Assembly (NCBI GenBank): GCA_002049455.2
Contig: KV918874.1
Coordinates: 124,001 to 188,000, forward strand
Reading direction: 5' to 3'
Source: Porphyra umbilicalis
Taxonomy: Eukaryota > Rhodophyta > Bangiophyceae > Bangiales > Bangiaceae
Length of the DNA stretch: 64,000 nt
The notes under the pieces are model-generated. The model made no database searches and was not told the origin of the DNA. It was given only the letters and a program-made list of their open reading frames with translations. Position numbers and translations under genes: made by a program. Shown here in pieces: positions 54,555-64,000 of the stretch; position 1 is the stretch's first letter, and the number at the start of each line of letters is the position of its first letter.

Positions 54555-54915
54555 TGGCAGCAGACGGCGGGGCCATGGCCGCCGCGGCGCCCCCCCCCCG
54601 CCCACCACCGCCGCCGTCCCCCCCGACGCGGTGGCGGCGGCGGCGGCGGGCGCGGCCGCCGCCGCCACCACCGGGGCGGCTAGGGAGCCCGCCAACACCA
54701 ACACCGCCGCCGGCGCGTAGCCGGCGCCCAAACTCCGCGCCGCCGCGAGCACCAAGCCGAGCGGCGCCCCCCCGCCGGGGCGCACCAGCAGCCGCCGCAG
54801 GGGGGGGATGGCGCCGACGAGCACCCCCGCCGCCGACGCCACGACGGGCGGGGTGAGGATGCGTTTGGCGACGCCACCCCCCCCCGGCGCTCCCCCCCCC
54901 CTTGCCCGACCCATT

Positions 54916-54957
<42 letters not shown>

Positions 54958-55931
54958 CGCAGACGTTAGGAGCTCATAGCCGACGCTCCAAAACACCGGG
55001 CTCCACCCGAGCAAAAAAAACGACACGCCCGACACGTACGACGCGGCGGCGGAGGCGTCCCCCCCAAAGAGCGCCGCCCCAAACAGCAGCGGCAGCGCCG
55101 CGGAATTGCCAAACGTGCAGAGCACGGAAAAGACGCGGGCGGGGAGCCCCCCCGCCCGCAACCGCAGGGCGGGCCGGACGGCGGCGGCGACGGCGGCGCC
55201 GACCGCCATTTGTGCGGCCGCCGCGGCGGGGAGGACGGCGACGGTGCGGAGGGGGGCGGTGGCCATGGCGGTGACGATGTTGGTGAAGAGGACGGCGGGG
55301 AGGAAGACCGAGACGACGACGCGGGAGAGGGCGGCGAGGACGGCGGGCGTGAGGATGCCTTGGCGGGATGCCGCCACGCCCATCTGAAGTGGGCGGCGTC
55401 AATGGGGAGCGTGCAGGTCAGGTGGGGGTGGGGGATAGAGGTGCACGCCGCAGGCGCAAGCAACCACAGCCGTCTCCCACAGCGGGGCAGGAAAAGGGAA
55501 GCGACAATGGAGCGGTTAGTCCCAGCGGAAAGTGGCGAGAGCTCTGGCTCTGCCGCCCGCCACAGCCCCGTCTGGGAGGCTCACCCCCGCGTGCCACCGC
55601 TCCGCCCCACTCTTCGACGCGCCCGTCGACCAGGGCTGGAGAAAAAGAAAAAAAAAACGCCCCACGCCGAGGCGCCGCCGTGCTGTGCCGCACCCCCCCC
55701 CACCCCCCCCGCCCCCCACGTCGCCACCGCACGCACCCCAACCGTCAGCAGCAACTGGGTGACGGCGCCGAGCGCGACGCGGAGCAGGTCGGGCCGCACC
55801 AGCGACGGGAGGGCGGCGACGGCCGCGCCGAGGCCGCCCGCCACGGCCGTGACGGGCGGCGCCCGCCGCCCGGCCCGCCCGGGGCGTGCGGCCACACGGG
55901 CGCGGCGGGGGCGCACCCGCGTCGGCAGGCA

Positions 55932-55972
<41 letters not shown>

Positions 55973-56066
55973 CGCCCGGCCGCCGCAGGCCACCCGCCCG
56001 CGCCGCCGCGGGGCGGTCGAGGACGGCGGGGGCGGCCGCGGGGAGGAAGGCCACGGACGACGCCAT
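54200..56066 (-). CDS. PIN/PILS-like auxin-efflux-carrier family transporter; one intron, assembly frameshifts
   Basis: Exon 1 (55737-56066) encodes an Ala/Arg-rich leader (MASSVAFLPAAAPAVLDRPA) and the first membrane helix DLLRVALGAVTQLLLTVG. A 353-bp intron (GTGCGT...CTTCAG) joins it in phase 0 to exon 2, giving TVG|MGVAASRQGILTPAVLAA then SRVVVSVFLPAVLFTNIV, the typical start of membrane-transport-protein family PF03547. Further helices include RVFSVLCTFGNSAALPLLFG, SYVSGVSFFLLGWSPVFWSV, KRILTPPVVASAAGVLVGAI, RIALGVALVRLLLLPAVTLA and the C-terminal VARVLLLVYVAAIVPVAVGL. Conserved VEAAMPSAQN(S)VLMLHKEGQ is split by a one-base slip near 54336. Frames step 0-1-2-0-1 along the gene, each step fitting one missing base. 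The central loop is Gly/Arg-rich. Substrate unknown. Confidence 0.78.
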
Positions 56067-57720
56067 GGCGGCGGCGGGTGCCAGTGCGTGGGGTGGGGTG
56101 GGGTACGGTGGGGGGAGGGGGGGGCGAGGGGGAAGGCGAGGGCGAGGAAGAGGGGGAGGGGGAGGGCGAGGGCGAGGGGGGAGAACAGTCGTGGGGGGAA
56201 CGGCGGGGGCCAGACCACAGGGCGCGAGCAGCCACCCGCCTCGAGCGGGACGGCGGTACGGCCCCGCGCGTGGAGGCGGCGGCCGCGGGATCAATGCGTG
56301 GTGGGGGGCCCGCGCGGGGCAGATCCACGGACCGGGCTGGGGCCGCATGGGCCGCCGGCTGGGATCTAGCGGGGCCGGCCTGGAGACCCTGCCTGCCGGG
56401 CCGACGTGGCCGTGACGGCGGCGCAACGACCGCGGGCGGGGCGGCACCGGCGCAGCTGCAGCGTGCCGCTGCCGCGGCGACGACGCCGCTGGCCGGCGCG
56501 CCTCTCCATGGACCCATCAAGTAGCTGCACTGTGGGGAGCAGGGGGCGCGCGGGGCGGCCATGATGCAGCCGAGCCGCCGGTCCGTAGCCCCCGACTGGT
56601 GGCGCGCCATGCGCCGCCCAAGATGGTCGGCACCGCCCCCAGTGCCGACGCAGCGGCCCTGTCGGCCGCCCGTCTGTCCGCGGCAGTGCCTGCTGGTCTG
56701 CCACGACGGCGGCAGCCGTGTGCTACAGCGGCGGATGCGGTGTGCTGGGCACAGTCTAGTCGCCCGCTGACGGGACGACCACGCGTGGCCTCGAGGCGCT
56801 CGCATCCGACGCCCCACCTCAATGGCCCCACCGAGCTGTGAGTGCACTTGGTCGCACGGTGCCCGGTTTGCAAACGCTCGGGGTGCGGCCAACGGCATTG
56901 GGGGTGTCCACCGCTCACCGGGGAGGGGGTCAGGTCCGCTCAGGGAGTCGCCCGCCGGCTCTGTCAGGTTGGAAAAACAGAAAACGACGCGGGGGGTGGA
57001 CGACCAAAGAAGCATGCTCTTCCGCGTAGCGTAATGTGCACGTTCCATGGGAGCACGAGCTCGTCGCGGCAGGTTGCCGTGACTGCTCGCCGACAGCTGT
57101 CGATGGGCGCCCGCGCGCGCCTGTAGGCGCGCAGCTGCAGCTGTGAGGGGTTGTACACCCCCGCCATGGTGTAGTTCGTTGGACGAAAAAAGAGCGTTTC
57201 TCGTAGGCACAAAGACAAAAATTAAAGAGGGCGCAAGCGCAGCGAACAGCCTCGGCGCGTGCCACCTCAGAAAGATGGTCCGAAGGAATGTAATAGAAAA
57301 GCATATGGTGCGTGTGAGAGCCGGACGAGAAATCACAACTTTGACCCAGAAATCACATCCGAGACTCCCGCCATCGTCTGCAAAGTGGGGCATATGCTGT
57401 TTTGCTGTACTGGCGCCGGTACCCACAATTTTCAAATTGCCTCCGAACGCGTCCAGTACAGGCTGAAATGGCATGTACTAGGCCATATTCGACCCCCTCC
57501 ACACTGCAAAACTTCCAATATAGTATAGAAACGATATTCGCGTTTTAGACCGCGACGCACCACTGCACTCTCGCAGTATAGACAAGAACTGCGTCCCAGA
57601 CATGAAACGTAGACCTCTGTGACAGCCAGATTGCGGTTGTTTCTGAGCGACGAGCGTGTCCTACGTCACGTTGCCTGGATCAATTACGTTGCTGGGAAAG
57701 TGGTGGTGTATATTGCGCTT
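56067..57720. other. Spacer with repeat debris
   Basis: 56100-56200 is a G/A-rich low-complexity tract. About 57320-57366 is an inverted match to 61131-61177 (shared reading GREIT.LT.KSHP), so a Tc1-like terminal fragment lies here. 57380-57620 is AT-richer. No gene recognised. Confidence 0.45.
57320..57366. mobile_element. Short Tc1-like element fragment
   Basis: This ~47-bp block (GGACGAGAAATCACAACTTT region) is the inverted counterpart of 61131-61177, next to the Tc1-like transposase fragment. The nearby CATATGGTGCGTGT also occurs at 3927. It is probably a detached transposon end. Confidence 0.5.
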
Positions 57721-57769
57721 CCGGGGGCTTCCAGGGGCTGCCCTCCACGTCTCCGACGCTGCCGCCCCC

Positions 57770-58680
57770 CCAACCGCCCCTACCTCCCCCCCCCCCCGCC
57801 TCCCCCCCAAGCCCCCGACCACCCCACCTACCAGCTCCTATCACCGGTCCGCCCGCCCGCCACTTGGTCGCCTCCTGCTTGCCGCCAGCCCGCCATTTGC
57901 CTGCCACTTGCCCGTCACTTGGACGCCACTTGCCCTCCTCTTGCCCCGCACTCGCTTGCTTCCCACTCGCCCGCCACCAACCAGCCGCCCGCCCCCGACG
58001 TAACCGCCACCAGCCCACCGACTACTCACCACCGACACCCTGTCTCGCCGCCGCCAGCCCGCCACCACTTGCCCGCAGCCGACCCCGCGCCCGCCCGCCG
58101 TCGGCCCCCCGCAAAATCCCTCCCGCTGATCCACCGCCAGCCTGCCGCCAGCCCGCCACCACTTACCCGCCGCCGACCCCTCGCCTGCCCGCCGCCAGCC
58201 CGCCGCCCCTTGCGCGCCGCCGATCCGCCGCGTTGCCGCTAACAGCCCGTCTCCTCTTGCACGCCGCGGACGCCCCGCCTTGCCGCCGCCAGCCTGCCGC
58301 CACGTGCGCACCGCGATCCACCGCCTTGGCGCCGCCAGCCTGCTCCCGCTTGCCGTCCGCGGACGCCCCGCCTTGCCGCCGCCAGCCCGGCGCCACTTGC
58401 GCACTGCCGATCCACCGCGTTGCCGCCGCGAACCCGCCGCCACCTCCCCGCCAACGACCCAATGCCTACCTGCGACCAGCGCACAGCCTACCCCCCGCCA
58501 CCCCACCGCCCGCCGCCCTCTTTCCTACCGCCAGCCCACCGCCAACTAACCGCCTGCCCGCCACCAGGCCACCGCCTTGCCACCTCCTGGCCACCCCCTG
58601 CGCGCCGTCCGCACGCTGCCACCAGCCCACCTCCTGACAGACACCCGCCCACCACTACGTAGCACGCCCACGAATAGTCA
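57770..58680. repeat. Degenerate GC-rich satellite (~47-bp periodicity)
   Basis: Repeated blocks based on CCGCCGCCAGCCCGCCACCA and GCCGATCCACCGCGTTGCC recur through the region; CGCGGACGCCCCGCCTTGCC appears twice about 95 bp apart near 58266 and 58361. All six frames are open in places simply because of composition. I treat none as a gene. Confidence 0.6.
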
Positions 58681-58720
58681 GCCCATCGCCAAGCCACCCA
58701 CCATCAGCAAAGAAAGTGAC

Positions 58721-58882
58721 GTATGACCCTCAGAGATTCTGCGTCAACGTACTGAACGCTGGTGGCTTCTGGCTGGCCAAGGAAGCCCCACACAGATTGA
58801 TGTGTGACCCCCTGAGCTTTTGCATCTACGTGCTGAACGCTGGTGGCTTCTGGCAGTCCAGGGACGCCCGACACAGATTGAT
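58721..58882. repeat. 81-bp tandem duplication (two units)
   Basis: Units 58721-58801 and 58802-58882 align end to end. The period is 27 codons and both strands stay open across it. The plus frame repeats YVLNAGGFW...HRLMCD and the minus frame repeats THQSV...PEATSVQYVDA. No protein family recognised. Confidence 0.7.
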
Positions 58883-58960
58883 GTGTGACAAACCGTCCTG
58901 ACTGGCCCTGGCACGCGGCGAAACGATGAAGACACACCCGATTTCCTTGTGTGCGCGTCA

Positions 58961-58990
58961 CTTGTAGCCTGCTTCAGCAGGGGCTACAAG
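58961..58990. repeat. Hairpin CTTGTAGCC...GGCTACAAG
   Basis: A 13-bp stem with a 2-nt bulge around CTGCTTCAGCAGG. A second small hairpin (CGTGGG...CCCACG) follows at about 59037-59056. Function unknown. Confidence 0.45.
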
Positions 58991-59347
58991 GCCAGGAATC
59001 TGGCCCGATTTACCTGGTACACCCCACGGGGCCAGCACGTGGGACTTGTAGCCCACGTTCTGGACCCCCCCCCCCCAGATGACGTGCGTTCGGCCCCACC
59101 CCCCCACGGCCGCCGCTCCGAATTGATGCCAGTAAGGCAATCGGGCCTTCTGTACATGAAATTTAGCCTAGTACGCGTCTTAGTACACGTCTAGTATGCG
59201 CCCCACTTTCCCGGCGATCCGGAGCCTCGCCTGATTTTAGGCGGGCGATCAATCACTGGGCGGGCAATCCCACTGATTAAATGGGCGGGCATCCAGTGTC
59301 ACCACCCCACCGGCTTGTTGGTGCCATATCCCACCCCCCCCGCCACC

Positions 59348-60700
59348 ATGCCCCCCCGCGAGGACCTCGCCGCCGCCCTGGCGCTCCTCGAGGATGTCAA
59401 GCACATATTCCCCACGCTCAAGGCCGCGCTGTTGTACGTGGCGTCGCACACGGGGCGCACCGCGTCGTCGGTGCGGGTCGTCTACCACCGCTCGAGACGT
59501 GGACGCTGCCATGACCACGGCCTGATGAAGCTCACCCTGGATCATGAAGCCGCTTTGGTGTCGGTGACCCAGGCCTTCAGTGTGAACAACCTGGCCCTCA
59601 CCGTGGAGCAGATGAGGCAGCTGGTGCTATGCAAGTGGGGCGTCACGGTGTCTCGTACGTGGGTTTCCCGCTTCCTCGGCCGGTACCGCAAGCAGCTGAG
59701 CAAGACGGCTTGCAAGGCGCTCGCTGACAAGCGGGCGGGGCGGGAGGTGTTTGACGGCGTGGTCGACTTTTGCACGGAGCTTGAGGACTTTCTCACCCAC
59801 TACCATTTTCCCGACCATGCTGTTTTCAACTACGATGAGGCGCGGGTGGTGCAGAGGGGTGACAAGATGACGCTCCGCCGCGTCGAGGCGGCCCACAAGG
59901 AGCGGGCCAACGTTAGATCCACGCGGCACCAGGACGTGGCGTCGCTGCTCACCTTCGTCGCCGCCGACGGGTCCGTGCTGTTGAATGTGTACATCCTTAA
60001 GGGGCGCTTCGGGGCAGGGGACGAGGCGGCGGTCAAATTCACCATGGAGCGGGCGCCGAGCATCACCCGTGGGACGTGGCCACGGTACTACTGCTGGAAT
60101 GATACGGGCTTCCTTGACGAGGGCATCTTCAAGGAGGTGCTGGCCAAGGTGGCCGAAGTGTTTCACGCCCGCTACCCAGGCATCCAAGCGCTGCTGTTCG
60201 GGGACCAGTTGGCCGCCCACCGCCGGTCGGACATCGTCGAGTACGCGCTGGGGCTCGGTTTTTTCCTCTTCTCCCTCTCCAAGAACACGTCCCATATCAC
60301 CCAGCCGCTGGATGAGGCGCCCTTTGGAACAATGAAAGCCGACAAGGTGCGTCGAAACGAGAAGGCCGTTATGGACGGGATGCTCACCAATACCAACACG
60401 CGGGACGCTTTGATGTTGGCCGCCTACGCCGCGGAGCGCCGGGCGTTCACGGGACCAATCATTCGCGGTGCTTTTCGGCGGCGGGGCTTATGGCCATTCG
60501 ACCCGGAGTTGATGAAGGCGAACGTCCGCGCCAAACTCGGCCTCGTCGACATCGGCGAGACGGCCGTCGAGGCTGCCCGTCACGCCGCCTCGGAGGTCAT
60601 CATGGCGGCTCAAGGGCGAGTAGATGAAGCCAGAGCGGGGTCCTCGAGTGGCCGGGAGGTCGTGACACGCGGTGTCGTTCACTCCCCCTTCCTGCTATAA
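59348..60700 (+). CDS. Pogo/Tigger/jerky-like DDE_1 transposase
   Basis: The product is 450 residues from an ATG in a strong context (GCCACCATG). An N-terminal helix-turn-helix region (LTVEQMRQLVLCKWGVTVSR, then WVSRFLGRYRKQLS) is followed by a DDE_1 core. Acidic positions appear in FNYDEARV, FGDQLAAHRRSDIVEYALGL and NTSHITQPLDEAPFGTMK, matching the NxDE, DNxxxH and QPLD blocks of pogo-like transposases; the second site reads GDQLAAH instead of DNxxAH. FRRRGLWPFDPELM near the end is also typical. The stop at 60698-60700 (TAA) is followed in the same frame by 117 more sense codons, so this may be a nonsense-disrupted copy of a longer protein. GC content is lower than in host genes. Confidence 0.85.
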   Translation: MPPREDLAAALALLEDVKHIFPTLKAALLYVASHTGRTASSVRVVYHRSRRGRCHDHGLMKLTLDHEAALVSVTQAFSVNNLALTVEQMRQLVLCKWGVTVSRTWVSRFLGRYRKQLSKTACKALADKRAGREVFDGVVDFCTELEDFLTHYHFPDHAVFNYDEARVVQRGDKMTLRRVEAAHKERANVRSTRHQDVASLLTFVAADGSVLLNVYILKGRFGAGDEAAVKFTMERAPSITRGTWPRYYCWNDTGFLDEGIFKEVLAKVAEVFHARYPGIQALLFGDQLAAHRRSDIVEYALGLGFFLFSLSKNTSHITQPLDEAPFGTMKADKVRRNEKAVMDGMLTNTNTRDALMLAAYAAERRAFTGPIIRGAFRRRGLWPFDPELMKANVRAKLGLVDIGETAVEAARHAASEVIMAAQGRVDEARAGSSSGREVVTRGVVHSPFLL

Positions 60701-61054
60701 GAGCAACAACGCAAGGTGCAGGAGGCTGCCGCCAAGGCGGAGGAGGACAAGGCTGTACGCCGCGTCGCGCGGGAAGAGCGCAAGGTGAACCAAGAGCGGG
60801 AGTTGGCTGAGAAGGTGGCGTCGCGCGAGCTTCACAGGTGCCGTGTTTGTACCGACAAGGTCCACCGAGGGGTCAAGACGTGGGTGGCGTGTGCGTGTGG
60901 TGCCTTTTGGGTGTGCCCCGCCTGCTCTAAGCAGTTGGCGGCGGGCGCGGCACTGGCAGAGCACGTCACCATGTGCGCTGGGCCGCCTGAGAGCGGTTCT
61001 GGGAGCCAGAGTGGCGTGGGCGACAGTTGCAGTAGCAGTGACGACAGTGAATAG
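60701..61054 (+). pseudogene. In-frame continuation of the transposase: coiled-coil plus Cys-rich tail beyond a TAA
   Basis: Directly after the TAA the same frame continues EQQRKVQEAAAKAEEDKAVR (charged helix). A Cys/His cluster HRCRVCTDKVHRG, ACACGAFWVCPACSK and AEHVTMC follows, resembling a small zinc-binding module, then an acidic Ser-rich end (SCSSSDDSE) before TAG at 61052-61054. The absence of other stops over 117 codons argues that the TAA is recent, is read through, or is a base-call error. Confidence 0.6.
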
Positions 61055-61130
61055 GGCGAGATGACATTGTATCATAGGACTGGCCATTCCAGTGATTGAA
61101 TCTTCTCGTTGGTTGACACAAGCCAGCTGT

Positions 61131-62230
61131 GTCGGATGTGATTTCTCGGTCAATATTGTGATTTCACGTCCGGATCTCTGTCCAAAAAATGAGACATGCT
61201 CGTTTTCTGGAGAACTGACACCGCCGTGCACGGTGGCATGCGGGGTGGGGAACAGGAAATTTCTGTACTGGCATCCATGGGAAGAGCCTGTGCCGAGGCG
61301 ATTTTGGCTGACAGCTCGTTAGTACAGTCTTTCTCCAATGCTGTCCACCCTCAATGGCGATCGTACGACCAGAAAGTAGCCCACCTTTTTCGTGCAGAAG
61401 ACGATGATCAAGAGCCACGATCGCCGTTGATTGTACCGTAGAAGCCGATCGACCGCGTTCGTTGCTATTCCCCCCTGGACAAGAACGGAAGCGACAAGAA
61501 TGGAGAAAGGCTGTACAGGGGAGGGGGGTTCCAAAAGTTTACGATCGGATGGCCCATTCCGCCCAGGAACCAGGTCAACCAATCGACATCTGGTCTAGGA
61601 AAAGTGGCCTGTAGAGGCTGTTTATTGCAAATGACTTAGTACTTGGTCGAGTGACCACTCGCTACCGCCAGAGCCCCCACCCTCCGCGGCATGCCCTCCG
61701 ACAAACCCGCAAAGAGAGAATCAGGCAGACGGTCCCCCTCCTCGCACAAGGCATCAAACAACATGTCCAACGTGGTCGGTGGCGTCGGGCGGGCACGCAG
61801 ACGCCGCTCGAGGACGCTCCAAACGTTCTCAATCGGGTTCATGTCTGGACTCTGAGGAGCCCAGTCGACGCGCTCCAGTCCATGCAAAGCCATGTAGAAG
61901 CGCACCGCACGAGCCCTGTGGGGCCCACAGTTGTCGTCGAGCAGCTTTAAGTTGCTTGTCCCACCGTGCTTGGCCTCCATAAACGGGAGAAGTTGACTGT
62001 ACATGCCTCTGGGCCCTGTTGTGTGGACCTCTTAGTAAATCACGATCTTGGAGCCAGAATGTTTCAGGTTCTTCGGGTTACAGGATTGCAGCTCCTTGAC
62101 CCATATGCTAACTGAGGCTTCCATGAGGGGTGTCCCAAATTGTTTTTTCTGTGCAGGGGGCTACAAGCCGGTCTTTTTCCGGTATTTATTGGCAAGAAAT
62201 CACCGTCCGTTTCTTGTTCTGTATGTCAGG
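61131..62230 (-). mobile_element. Tc1/mariner-like element, degenerate
   Basis: Contains the C-terminal transposase fragment at 61636-62004 and upstream decayed coding sequence (62015-62230 in minus orientation, with a stop in the joining frame). Pieces of the same family are found at 3.9-4.9 kb and 57.3 kb. Ends are not defined. Confidence 0.65.
61636..62004 (-). pseudogene. Tc1-like transposase, C-terminal fragment
   Basis: 122 residues carrying the second half of the Tc1 catalytic core: KLLDDNCGPHRARAVRFYMA (the DN..pH block) and RVDWAPQSPDMNPIENVWSV (the W.P.SPDLNPIEn.W block with the final acidic residue), then LERRLRAR. The upstream part in this frame is closed by a stop (TAA near 62030) before the first catalytic Asp, so the gene is broken. 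Confidence 0.85.
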
Positions 62231-62409
62231 TCGAGCCAGTTCTAGTATCCTTGGAAGTGATTGGCGAGCATGATTGTCATCTGTCGAACCAGCACGGCAT
62301 TGCCATGCTTTGCATGAGTGGAGCCGCAGTAGGTCCGTTTCTGTGCGCGGTTGAAACCACGGCGGGCTGCACGTAGGACTGGTAGCGGGCCCCACTACCA
62401 GCTGTGCCT

Positions 62410-64000
62410 CAGCGCGCCCCCTGGCGGTTACCGCAACGGCCCAGTTGCCGCGCCCAGCACTTCTGCCGTGCTTGGCGACACCTTCCGCGGCCCACGCAGA
62501 TCGCCCGAGCGGGCGGCGGGTGCGGCGGCGGCGGCTCGGCGCACCTCACGACCGCCCGCGGCGCCGCTGATGAGACCGATGGGGGCAGCAACGATACCGT
62601 GTCGCGCCTCCTGGGCCTCGATGCGGAGCTGGCGGCGGCGGCGGCGGCGGCGGCGGCAGCGGCCGCCCTCGCACCGCCGCTCCTCGGCCGCCCCGCGTGT
62701 ATTGTCATTGAGGCCGCGGCGGCGCAGGCGGGGGGCGACGATGGAGCACCATCTCGCCCTCCCCCATCCCCATCCTGCGAGACGCCCTCCCCATCGGCCG
62801 CCTCTGACGGCGACCACTTCTTGACGTCTGGCCGGGCGAATGGCCTGAACGGCCGTTGTTTCGCCGCCTCCGTGGGCGGCGGCGGCTCGGTCTCTCAGCC
62901 GTCGCCTGGGGGCGGCGGTGACGCGATCACCACCCTCCCCCCCGCCCCCTCCCGCGAGACGACCTCCCCGTCGGCAACCTCTGACAGCGACAGCTCCGCG
63001 ACACTCGGCTGGGCTGCGGGCCTCTTCGGTCGCTTCTTCGCAGCTGCCGTGGGCGGCGGCGGCCGGGCCTCCCCGCCGACGCCGGAAGGCAGCATTGTCA
63101 CCTCCGTCAGCTTCGGCGGCGCCAAGCCCTCCTCCCTGTCGGTGGTGGCGGGTGGCCACCCCCACGCGTCGGTGCTGCCGCGCGGGGCCGCCGAGGTCGT
63201 GGCAACGCCGTGCGCAGCGGCAGCCGCGGCGGCGGCGGCGCCGCAGTTTGCCAATGCGGCGGTGCCGCGGTCAAGGCGCCTGCGCATGTCGGCGTTCGTC
63301 GACGGGGTGCTCGACTGCCCCGACGATGCACCGTTGTCGCTAGCGGGAGTCGGCGTTCCGGCGTCGCTGACGCCGTCGCCGTCGCCGTCGCAGCCTCCAC
63401 CGTCGGCGAGCAGCGGCGGCCGCCCGTCGGCGTCGTCGGTGTTGACCCCGTGGGCGCTGAGCGCCGAGTCGGCCTCGTCGGGATTCGCGTCAGCCACTGA
63501 CGGCGGGGCCGACGGCGCCGTCGACGACGGCGCGCACCACGCGCCGGCGGCAGCGGCACCGCCGTGGAACAGAGAGTGGCGCCTCGACGGCGACCGACGC
63601 GGGCGGAGGCGGGTTGGTGGGGGCGACTCGCCCGTCGGCGGCGGCGGCGGCGGCGCGTACGACGGCGGCGGCGGCGGCGTTGGCGGCGGTGGCACGCCGC
63701 GGACATCCGTCCACTCGTCCCCTGCCACGTCGGCGGGTTCGGTGTCGGAGGGCGGCCCCCGATCCAGACGTGGCGGCGGTTCACCCGCCGCCACCGCGGC
63801 GGCGGCGGGCGTTCGCGCCGCCGCCGCCGCCGTGGCACTTATCCGCCGCATGGCGGCCGAAGGGAGGGCGGCTCGGACGCGCGCGAGGCGCTGCGGCTGT
63901 CGTCGGTCGCGGTTTTGCGCGAAAATGACGATGAGACTTCGGCGGCGGCGGCGGCGGCGGCGGATATTCGAGCCAATGACCCGACCCCGCGCACGCCTTC
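62410..64000 (+). CDS. Unrecognised Ala/Ser/Pro/Gly-rich protein, partial at right edge
   Basis: A plus-strand frame is open from 62377 to near the edge with protein-like segments TVSRLLGLDAELAAA, ACIVIEAAAAQAG, LGWAAGLFGRFFAAAVGGGG, GSIVTSVSFGGAKPSSLSVV, MSAFVDGVLDCPDDAPLSLA and LIRRMAAEG. A ~60-residue unit appears to repeat (SETPSPSAASDGD...VGGGG versus RETTSPSATSDSD...VGGGG). The preceding coding-like part (GGYRNGPVAAPSTSAVLGDT) is one frame away. The last part (REALRLSSVAVLRENDDETS) is one further frame away near 63865; both steps fit one missing base. The start is not found, and CCTCAG at about 62410 could be a splice acceptor. The protein looks largely disordered and is cut by the window end. 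A minus-strand frame (62895-63851) is also open. Confidence 0.45.

Larger units (their letters stand above)
59249..61099. mobile_element. Pogo/jerky-like (DDE_1) transposon, candidate boundaries
   Basis: TCAATCACTGG at 59249-59259 is repeated in inverted orientation at 61089-61099, bracketing the transposase gene. The match is short, so the ends are provisional. No target duplication was confirmed. Confidence 0.45.

Noticed and set aside
57770..58680. Open frames considered as a repeat protein gene
   Set aside because: All frames are open because of composition, units are imperfect in length, and no start or domain is consistent.

Overview
The window is nuclear DNA of a photosynthetic eukaryote. 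It encodes a nuclear HCF136 with a plastid-plus-lumen targeting peptide, a plastid-type siroheme methyltransferase, a mitochondrial uL2, a snurportin, a syntaxin, a Vps2/CHMP2 ESCRT-III subunit and a PMS2-type MutL. Coding DNA is extremely GC-rich, with long G or C homopolymers and (GCC)n runs. Genes are compact and mostly intronless. The few introns I can place are about 250-450 bp with GTACGT/GTATGT/GTGCGT donors and CAG/TAG acceptors. Spacers are less GC-rich and full of transposon relics. This combination fits a red alga, most likely of the Porphyra/Pyropia group (Bangiales); that placement is inference and no marker proves it.

Layout. 1-8.6 kb: an FG-GAP/ASPIC membrane protein (-), a repeat-rich spacer with Tc1-like debris and a 0.6 kb dispersed repeat, a conserved protein of unknown function (+), and a NADAR-domain protein (-). 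9.4-13.6 kb: PMS2-type mismatch-repair endonuclease (+) and Vps2/CHMP2 (-). 14-25 kb: a gene-poor, transposon-rich block holding a 1.4 kb TIR element, two copies of a 127-bp MITE, a hAT-type element with intact 8-bp target duplication, and a truncated aminoglycoside-phosphotransferase-like gene. 25-50 kb: a dense gene block with a mitochondrial nucleotide carrier, a secreted protein, N-acetylglutamate synthase, a polytopic membrane protein, a Qa-SNARE, siroheme methyltransferase, HCF136, an S4-domain protein, a START-like protein, a stand-alone NFACT-R protein and mitochondrial uL2. 51-56 kb: snurportin-1 and a PIN/PILS-like transporter, both (-). 57-62.3 kb: repeats, a pogo/jerky-like transposase and a Tc1-like transposase fragment. 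62.4-64 kb: an unrecognised Ala/Ser/Pro-rich gene running off the right edge.

The genes are ordinary housekeeping and organelle functions with no operon logic. Adjacent divergent pairs (S4/START-like; NFACT-R/uL2m) may share promoter regions. I found no rRNA, tRNA or CRISPR array and nothing resembling a new defence or biosynthetic system. The most consequential observation is technical: at least seven otherwise well-conserved genes are broken by frameshifts at G/C runs, and nearly all are explained by one base too few in the run. This looks like homopolymer under-calling in the assembly rather than biology, so gene models here should be corrected before they are called pseudogenes.
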